DNA from: Streptomyces sp. f51
GTDB taxonomy: Bacteria; Actinomycetota; Actinomycetes; Streptomycetales; Streptomycetaceae
Reading direction: 5' to 3'
Assembly (NCBI RefSeq): GCF_037940415.1
Contig: NZ_CP149798.1
Span: forward strand, 4,023,001-4,087,000
DNA: 64,000 nucleotides
Shown piece after piece: positions 59,489 through 64,000 of the stretch (position 1 is its first letter; every line of letters begins with the position of its first letter). The notes under the pieces are model-generated. The model did no database searches. It worked only from the letters and a program-made list of their open reading frames with translations, and was not told where the DNA came from. Made by a program: the position numbers and the translations under genes.

Positions 59489-60610
59489 GTGGCCGAGCCT
59501 GTCCGTGTGCGCAGACTGACCGACCAGGAGGGGCAGAAGCTGCAGCAGATCGTGCGCCGGGGCAGCACGAGTTCGGTGCGCTATCGGCGGGCGATGATGC
59601 TGCTGGCTTCGGCCGGCGGGAACCGGGTGCCGGTAATTGCCCAGCTGGTGCAGGCCGACGAGGACACCGTCCGCGACGTGATCCACCGGTTCAACGAGAT
59701 CGGCCTGGCCTGCCTGGACCCTCGGTGGGCGGGAGGCCGTCCCCGCCAGCTCAGCGATGACGACGAGGACTTCGTCATCGCGACGGCCACCACCCGCCCC
59801 ACCAAGCTCGGCCAGCCGTTCACTCGCTGGTCACTGCGCAAACTCGTCGCCTACCTGCGCAAAGTGCACGGCCGGGTGATCCGTATCGGCCGCGAGGCGT
59901 TACGGTCTCTGCTCGCCCGCCGCGGCGTCACCTTCCAGCGCACCAAGACCTGGAAGGAGTCCCCGGACCCCGAACGGGAGGCGAAGCTGGACCGGATTGA
60001 GGAGGTCCTGGACCGCTTCCCCGACCGGGTGTTTGCCTTCGACGAGTTCGGACCGCTCGGGATCCGGCCCACCGCGGGCTCGGGCTGGGCGAAACGGAAG
60101 CATCCCGACCGGGTGCCGGCCACCTACCACCGCACCCACGGGGTGCGCTACTTCCACGGCTGCTATTCCGTCGGCGACGACCGCCTGTGGGGCGTCAACT
60201 GCCGCAGGAAAGGTGCCGCGAACACGCTGACCGCGCTGAAGTCGATCCGCGCCGCCCGGCCCGACGGTGCACCGATCTACGTGATCATGGACAACCTGTC
60301 CGCCCACAAGGGCACGGACATCCGTCGTTGGGCGAAGAAACACAAGGTCGAGCTGTGCTTCACCCCGACCTACGCCTCGTGGGCGAACCCGATCGAGGCC
60401 CACTTCGGACCACTGCGGCAGTTCACCATCGCCAACTCCCATCACCCAAATCACACCGTCCAGACAAGGGCCCTGCACGCCTACCTGCGCTGGCGCAACG
60501 CCAACGCCCGCCACCGTGACGTCCTGGCCGCCGAGCGCAAGGAACGCGCCCGCATCCGCAGTGAGAAGGGCATCCGCTGGGGCGGACGCCCCCTCAAAAC
60601 TGCAGCGTGA
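59489..60610 (+). CDS. IS630-family DDE transposase
   Basis: The 373-residue transposase has an N-terminal HTH region (RRAMMLLASAGGNRVPVIAQLVQADEDTVRDVIHRFNEIG, in parts; GGRPRQLSDDD), then the DDE domain: Asp185 in FAFDEFGPL, Asp268 in YVIMDNLSAHKG, Glu303 in WANPIEAHFGPLR. All acidic residues are there, so it should be active. GTG 59489 is preceded by GGAGGCG; longer starts are possible. A near-complete IS630 reading frame with no frameshift. Confidence 0.9.
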   Translation: MAEPVRVRRLTDQEGQKLQQIVRRGSTSSVRYRRAMMLLASAGGNRVPVIAQLVQADEDTVRDVIHRFNEIGLACLDPRWAGGRPRQLSDDDEDFVIATATTRPTKLGQPFTRWSLRKLVAYLRKVHGRVIRIGREALRSLLARRGVTFQRTKTWKESPDPEREAKLDRIEEVLDRFPDRVFAFDEFGPLGIRPTAGSGWAKRKHPDRVPATYHRTHGVRYFHGCYSVGDDRLWGVNCRRKGAANTLTALKSIRAARPDGAPIYVIMDNLSAHKGTDIRRWAKKHKVELCFTPTYASWANPIEAHFGPLRQFTIANSHHPNHTVQTRALHAYLRWRNANARHRDVLAAERKERARIRSEKGIRWGGRPLKTAA

Positions 60611-60656
60611 TCGCCCTTCCCGCCGAGTGCGCAGCTCCTTGTGAAAGGCTGGGAGC

Positions 60657-61208
60657 ATGATGGGCGGACGGTCCGAGAACCCAGAACTCTGGGCGTTCCT
60701 AGAATCACTGCACTACGGCGACATCCTTTCCGGCACCGTCACAGCGATCGAACGGTTCGGCGTGTTCGTGGCACTGGACGACGGCCCCGACCACCCGGTC
60801 TTCCCCGGCGTCGGGTTCATCACGATCCCCGAACTGTCCTGGCGGCGCATCGAAACCACCTTCGACGTTGTACAGGTCGGACAGCACGTCTCAGCCGAGT
60901 TCCTCCAGTTCGACACATGGAACCTGGAGGCCAGACTGTCCTTGCGGGCGACACAGCCGGACCCCTTCCAAACATTCGCCGACCGCACCGCGGTGGGGCA
61001 GAAACTGCACGGACGGGTCACCAAACTGATTCCGTTCGGCGTCTTCGTCCAGGTCGCCGACGGGATCGAGGGACTGGTCCACCTGCGAGAGCTCGCATCG
61101 ACGCCCGTGGAAAGTCCGTCAGATGTCGTCCAGGCCGGCGACGAGGTCACGGTCGTCGTCACAGAAATCGACCGGGAGCGACGCAGGCTGGTTCTCTCTC
61201 GACGATAA
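60657..61208 (+). CDS. Double S1-domain RNA-binding protein, IS passenger
   Basis: The 183-residue protein has two S1 domains: GDILSGTVTAIERFGVFVALDDGP with FITIPELSWRRIETTFDVVQVGQHVSAEF (about 20-95) and GQKLHGRVTKLIPFGVFVQVADGIEGLVHLREL (about 110-180), with the RLVLSRR end. No other domain. It should bind RNA or the ribosome. ATG 60657 or 60660 follows GGGAG closely (1 or 4 nt). It starts 46 bp after the transposase and ends 104 bp before the right end, inside the inverted repeats. Similar chromosomal S1 proteins exist in Streptomyces; a capture is inferred. Confidence 0.82.
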   Translation: MMGGRSENPELWAFLESLHYGDILSGTVTAIERFGVFVALDDGPDHPVFPGVGFITIPELSWRRIETTFDVVQVGQHVSAEFLQFDTWNLEARLSLRATQPDPFQTFADRTAVGQKLHGRVTKLIPFGVFVQVADGIEGLVHLRELASTPVESPSDVVQAGDEVTVVVTEIDRERRRLVLSRR

Positions 61209-61311
61209 AGCTCCTCCGACCACTCGTGGCTCCCGCATGTTCCCGCGACGGTTCCTCACACCAGCGTTCCTGAGCATCTGAGCGCCCGCTCGGCGCAAGG
61301 AAAACCCCGCT

Positions 61312-61342
61312 CCAACCCGGTGGACCTAGGCGGTCACAGCAC
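61312..61342 (-). repeat. Right terminal inverted repeat of the IS630 element
   Basis: Read on the minus strand it starts GTGCTGTGACCGCCTAGG. It ends 4 bp before the -10 hexamer of the next gene. Confidence 0.8.
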
Positions 61343-61346
61343 TAGC

Positions 61347-61352
61347 TACTCT
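61347..61352 (+). promoter_or_regulatory. -10 hexamer TACTCT next to the IS right end
   Basis: TACTCT is followed by 6 nt and the ATG at 61359. The -35 position now falls in the element. Confidence 0.5.
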
Positions 61353-61358
61353 GGGGGC

Positions 61359-61544
61359 ATGGACTACGTCTCCGCGCTCGTGCCCCCGGTAGTGATGGCC
61401 GTTTTCTTCATCGGGCTCATCGTGACGATCGTGAAGAGTCAGGGCGGGGCCAACAAGGCCAAGGAGGACGGGGTCGTCGACGCCGCCCTCGCGCGCGTGG
61501 AGGCCGCCCAGCAGGCCTCGGCCCCCAAGGACGCCGGGGCCTGA
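61359..61544 (+). CDS. Small membrane protein (61 aa)
   Basis: One N-terminal transmembrane helix (LVPPVVMAVFFIGLIVTIVKS) precedes a short Ala/Lys/Glu tail (DGVVDAALARVEAAQQA). The family is unknown to me; a single-helix protein facing the cytoplasm with its tail. ATG 61359 has a TACTCT hexamer 6 nt upstream. Before the insertion it was probably 17 bp from the end of the 204-aa gene. A strong terminator follows. Confidence 0.7.
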   Translation: MDYVSALVPPVVMAVFFIGLIVTIVKSQGGANKAKEDGVVDAALARVEAAQQASAPKDAGA

Positions 61545-61620
61545 GCCCCGGGCGGCATCCGACGCGCCCGCCGGGTCCTCCCCGGCGCGCGCCCGCCCCG
61601 TGCCCGACGGCGCTGCCGGC

Positions 61621-61671
61621 GGCGTACGACTCGGACGTTTCCCACGTCCTTCGAGTCGTACGCCCTTTTTG
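61621..61671 (+). terminator. Rho-independent terminator with T run
   Basis: GGCGTACGACTCG and CGAGTCGTACGCC pair (13 bp), with an inner GACGT/ACGTC stem, then CTTTTTG. A textbook form, ends the small membrane protein gene. Confidence 0.92.
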
Positions 61672-61700
61672 TTGACCATCTCCCACTATTGTTCTGAACT

Positions 61701-62153
61701 GTGCCTCGCCCATTGGGAGAACTCGAAGACGCGGTCATGACGCGGGTGTGGAAGTGGAACCGCCCGGTGACCGTTCGGGAAGTCCTGGAAGACCTTCAAC
61801 TGGAACGGTCCATCGCCTACACCACGGTGATGACCGTTTTGGACAATCTCCATCAGAAGGGCTGGGTGCGCCGCGAGGCGGAAGGCCGGGCCTATCGATA
61901 TGAGGCCGTCTCCACACGGGCCGCCTACTCGGCGGCGCTGATGAACGACGCCTGGTCGCAGAGCGACAACCCCGCGGCCGCTCTCGTCGCCTTCTTCGGG
62001 ATGATGAGCGAGGAACAGCGGGTGGCCCTCAGGGATGCCGTGCGCATCGTGCAAGGACCCGAACCGCAAGCCCCCGAAGCCGCCGAAAGGCCACCGGCGC
62101 CCGAGCCCTCCGAGGAGAACCCCGCCGCCGACGGGGACGGCTCCGGGCGATAG
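61701..62153 (+). CDS. BlaI/MecI/CopY-type repressor
   Basis: The 150-residue protein is a winged-helix penicillinase-repressor homologue: GELEDAVMTRVWKWNRPVTVREVLEDLQ, TTVMTVLDNLHQKGWVRREAEGRAYRYEA, MSEEQRVALRDAVRI, then a Pro/Glu/Ala tail. No partner M56 peptidase gene is visible downstream. GTG 61701 has TATTGT 8 nt before it. The operator is not evident. Its stop TAG lies in the -10 box of the next gene. Confidence 0.87.
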   Translation: MPRPLGELEDAVMTRVWKWNRPVTVREVLEDLQLERSIAYTTVMTVLDNLHQKGWVRREAEGRAYRYEAVSTRAAYSAALMNDAWSQSDNPAAALVAFFGMMSEEQRVALRDAVRIVQGPEPQAPEAAERPPAPEPSEENPAADGDGSGR

Positions 62154-62156
62154 CGT
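62151..62156 (+). promoter_or_regulatory. -10 hexamer TAGCGT for the ArgA-like gene
   Basis: TAGCGT contains the stop of the upstream gene; ATG 62163 follows by 6 nt. A leaderless start that overlaps a stop codon. Confidence 0.5.
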
Positions 62157-62162
62157 CCGCTC

Positions 62163-62732
62163 ATGTCAGCAGAGCATCCCGCGGAGGTTCCGGCAGAGGT
62201 TCCGGCGGAGCATCCCGAAGTCACCGCAAAAGCCGTCACCGTCCGGCGGGCCAGGACGGGCGATGTCGCGGCCGTTCGACGACTCCTCGACGCGAACGTG
62301 CGCCGCCGTATCCTGCTCGACAAAGCCACCGTCACCCTTTACGAGGACATCCAGGAGTTCTGGGTCGCGGAACGCGACGACAACGCCGAGGTGGTCGGCT
62401 GCGGCGCCCTGCACGTGATGTGGGAAGACCTCGCGGAAGTCCGCACTCTCGCGGTGAACCCCGCGGTCAAGGGCCTGGGCGTCGGTCATCAGTTGCTGGA
62501 GAAGTTGCTCCAGACCGCCCGCTGGCTCGGTGTTCGACGGGTTTTCTGTCTGACCTTCGAAGTCGGCTTCTTCGCCAAGCACGGCTTCGTGGAGATCGGC
62601 GAGACGCCCGTCGACACCGATGTCTACGCCGAGCTCCTGCGTTCCTATGACGAGGGCGTCGCGGAGTTCCTCGGTCTCGAACGAGTGAAACCGAACACCT
62701 TGGGCAACAGCCGGATGCTTCTGCATCTGTGA
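62163..62732 (+). CDS. N-acetyltransferase, ArgA-like (short GNAT form)
   Basis: The 189-residue GNAT enzyme has TVRRARTGDVAAVRRLLDA, VVGCGALHVMWEDLAEVRTLAVNPAVKGLGVGHQLLEKLLQTAR (motif A with the acetyl-CoA loop GLGVGH) and LTFEVGFFAKHGFVEI, the pattern of amino-acid N-acetyltransferase, which starts arginine synthesis by acetylating glutamate. The first 25 residues hold PAEVPAEVPAEHPEV repeats. Function in arginine synthesis is inferred; no arg genes are near. ATG 62163 from the -10 hexamer. Confidence 0.85.
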   Translation: MSAEHPAEVPAEVPAEHPEVTAKAVTVRRARTGDVAAVRRLLDANVRRRILLDKATVTLYEDIQEFWVAERDDNAEVVGCGALHVMWEDLAEVRTLAVNPAVKGLGVGHQLLEKLLQTARWLGVRRVFCLTFEVGFFAKHGFVEIGETPVDTDVYAELLRSYDEGVAEFLGLERVKPNTLGNSRMLLHL

Positions 62733-62862
62733 TCGCGGCCGGCTATTCCGCCGGAGTGCCTTGCCCACGTTCCCTATGTCCGAAACGCGCACGTTTCCGG
62801 GCGGGCGGAGTCCCGTGAGTCCCTGCCAGGGGTTTGTGTTTTTCCAGCAAAAGCGGTTTGCT

Positions 62863-62891
62863 TTCCGACGTAGTGCAGTACTGCATATAAC
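62863..62891 (+). promoter_or_regulatory. lsr2 promoter with TGCAGTACTGCA palindrome
   Basis: TATAAC (62886-62891) is a good -10. TTTCCG (62862-62867) is a weak -35 at 18 bp. The perfect 12-bp palindrome 62874-62885 abuts the -10, so a regulator there would block transcription. The area 62830-62900 is notably AT-richer than the surroundings. Confidence 0.55.
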
Positions 62892-62961
62892 AAGGGACGG
62901 CGAAACGGCGGACGCCGCGGGGCCCTCCTTGCCCTTGAAGTTATCGATGAAAGGAAATCCG

Positions 62962-63297
62962 GTGGCACAGAAGGTTCAGGTCCTTCTTGTCGACGACCTC
63001 GACGGCGGCGAGGCTGACGAGACCGTGACGTTCGCGCTCGACGGCAAGACGTACGAAATCGATCTCACGACCGCCAATGCGGACAAGCTCCGTGGCCTTC
63101 TGGACCCGTACGTCAAGGGCGGCCGTCGTACCGGTGGCCGTGCCTCGGGCGGACGCGGAAAGGCCCGCGCCGCTTCCGGTGGCAGCCAGGACACCGCGCA
63201 GATCCGCGCCTGGGCCAAGGAGAACGGCCTGGAGGTCAACGACCGCGGCCGTGTTCCCGCGTCCATTCGCGAGGCCTACGAGACCGCCAACGGCTGA
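62962..63297 (+). CDS. lsr2: Lsr2 nucleoid-associated silencer
   Basis: The 111-residue H-NS-like protein has the dimerisation head KVQVLLVDDLDGGEADETVTFALDGKTYEIDLTTANADKLRGLL and a linker GGRRTGGRASGGRG, then the DNA-binding domain DTAQIRAWAKENGLEVNDRGRVPASIREAY with the RGR hook. It binds AT-rich DNA and represses foreign and secondary metabolite genes. GTG 62962 has AAAGGA 6 nt upstream. Its last 22 bp overlap the antisense stop of the partial gene. Confidence 0.95.
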   Translation: MAQKVQVLLVDDLDGGEADETVTFALDGKTYEIDLTTANADKLRGLLDPYVKGGRRTGGRASGGRGKARAASGGSQDTAQIRAWAKENGLEVNDRGRVPASIREAYETANG

Positions 63298-64000
63298 GCA
63301 CGCGGCCGCCGCAGCATCACGCGGTGGCACTGTGTCGCCATCGTCTGCACCAGTCGTACGAGATCGGGGGCGCCCCCAACGCCCCCGCCGACGGCCCCGC
63401 CGCCCAGCGCCGACAGCGTCGGCAACGCCGTCTCCACCTCGCGGCCGGGCTCCGGGGGCCGCAGCCAGCGGGTGGCCCCTCGTGGACCCGTCCCCGTTCC
63501 AGGACGGGCCGCGGGCCGCTCCCCGGGACGGGCTCGCAGGCCGTCGTCGGGCCGGCCTCCGGGCCGCGCCCCGAACACCCGAGGCGCCGCGGCGCCCGGA
63601 CCTGGCGACGCCGGATCCCCGGGATCCGGCGCCACCGCGCCACCGTGACCGGGCGGCGGTGGAGCCTCGATGTTCCCGTCCGCGCCGATCGCCGTGAGAT
63701 CCAGCGCGAGCGCGCCCCACTCCAGCCAGTCGAGCAGCCCCGGCAGCTCCTCCGCGCTCCCCGCGGCCACCAGCAGCCACATCCGCTCCCCGTGCAGGGC
63801 CACCGGAGAACCCGGCCCCAGATGCCGCAGGGCGGGGAATCCCGCCTCGGCCGGGACCTCCAGGACGTCGAAACGCAGCCCCGTGACCAGCCGTACCGGC
63901 ACTCCGGGCACTGCCGCCCAGCCCAGTTCGTTTTCGTACCACCGGCACACCGGATCGACCGGATCACCCGGATCGGACGGCCCACGGGGGACAGGGACGG
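63276..64000 (-). CDS. SCO3374-type protein, 5' end missing
   Basis: The frame is open from 64000 to the stop at 63276, and no start is certain inside the window; GTG 63950 (CRWYENELGWAAVPG) would be the first candidate but the in-frame sequence upstream is also open. Recognisable parts: VRLVTGLRFDVLEVPAEAGFPALRHLGPGSPVALHGERMWLLVAAGSAEELPGLLDWLEWG (in parts), a Pro/Gly/Arg middle, and LPTLSALGGG with PDLVRLVQTMATQCHRVMLRR. A Streptomyces-specific family with no known role, next to lsr2. Overlaps lsr2 at the 3' end by 22 bp. Confidence 0.75.
   Translation of the reverse strand, partial: VPVPRGPSDPGDPVDPVCRWYENELGWAAVPGVPVRLVTGLRFDVLEVPAEAGFPALRHLGPGSPVALHGERMWLLVAAGSAEELPGLLDWLEWGALALDLTAIGADGNIEAPPPPGHGGAVAPDPGDPASPGPGAAAPRVFGARPGGRPDDGLRARPGERPAARPGTGTGPRGATRWLRPPEPGREVETALPTLSALGGGAVGGGVGGAPDLVRLVQTMATQCHRVMLRRPRAQPLAVS

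Larger units (their letters stand above)
59405..61342. mobile_element. IS630-family element with S1-domain passenger
   Basis: Ends are marked by terminal inverted repeats, 59405-59435 and 61312-61342, matching at 26 of 31 positions by my alignment; the outermost bases are GTGCT. It is flanked by TA on both sides (59403-59404 and 61343-61344), the IS630/mariner signature. The 1938-bp unit holds the transposase and, in the same direction, an S1-domain gene. No inverted repeat is found directly after the transposase. Confidence 0.85.

Noticed and set aside
60611..60656. Right end of the IS element directly after the transposase
   Set aside because: No sequence here matches the left terminal repeat; the match is at 61312-61342, 700 bp further, with the flanking TA.
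1..64000. tRNA, rRNA or riboswitch genes
   Set aside because: I looked for cloverleaf and known conserved cores in the gaps and saw none; a covariance model scan would be needed to be sure.

Overview
This window is a stretch of a high-GC actinobacterial chromosome, almost certainly Streptomyces. Evidence: extreme GC bias with very long antisense open frames, an Lsr2 gene, an AfsR/SARP-type regulator, a TipA homologue with its promoter, a WhiJ/DUF397/anti-sigma ATPase cluster, many -10-like hexamers 6-7 nt before start codons (leaderless style), and the order ppa-dacB-zinc protease-tilS-hpt-ftsH-folE-fol genes-nuoD copy-panC-nadB-nadC-coaX-lsr2, which I remember as the Streptomyces core order (not checked by search).\n\nLayout. 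1-2.1 kb: the start of an amino acid permease, DUF3052 and a GT2 glycosyltransferase. 2.1-6.8 kb: a repeat-rich gap and a 1351-aa SARP/NB-ARC/TPR regulator. 6.9-12.4 kb: a family A DNA polymerase, a HTH/Clp_N regulator with two exact operator palindromes, DUF2786, and two lipoproteins. 12.9-15.1 kb: DUF397, anti-sigma-like ATPase and XRE/DUF5753 cluster. 15.3-21.7 kb: aldehyde dehydrogenase, DinB, a ClC channel plus glutamate decarboxylase pair, TipA homologue and YbjQ. 21.9-25.5 kb: DedA with a Q/G/Y-rich tail, ThrE and pyrophosphatase. 25.6-33.6 kb: DacB, Zn protease, TilS, Hpt, FtsH and FolE. 33.7-36.8 kb (minus): folP, an NTF2-like gene, folB, folK and DUF3180. 36.9-42.2 kb: MprF-like aminoacyl transferase divergent from an esterase, then a coiled-coil/disordered membrane protein. 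42.4-46.7 kb: two PH-domain membrane proteins, an orphan NuoD, and a MidA/NDUFAF7-like methyltransferase. 46.9-52.8 kb: a two-component system, TmrB-like ATPase, an ArsR-type regulator, a small protein and threonine aldolase. 53.0-58.5 kb: DUF2520-panC-nadB-nadC-coaX operon. 58.8-64.0 kb: a small hypothetical gene, an IS630 element carrying an S1-domain passenger, small membrane protein, BlaI-type regulator, ArgA-like acetyltransferase, lsr2 and a partial SCO3374-like gene.\n\nHow genes work together. Folate genes (folE, folP, folB, folK) flank ftsH and hpt. Pantothenate/NAD genes form one overlapping operon feeding CoA and NAD synthesis. gadB with ClC looks like a glutamate-dependent acid-resistance pair. 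MidA next to an orphan NuoD suggests a complex I subunit with its own arginine methyltransferase. The most unusual items are the IS630-type element with 31-bp terminal inverted repeats enclosing an S1-domain gene, the two matching 27-bp elements ahead of the DUF397 and ATPase genes, and the paired palindromes over a leaderless promoter of the Clp_N regulator. I saw no rRNA, tRNA or CRISPR array.
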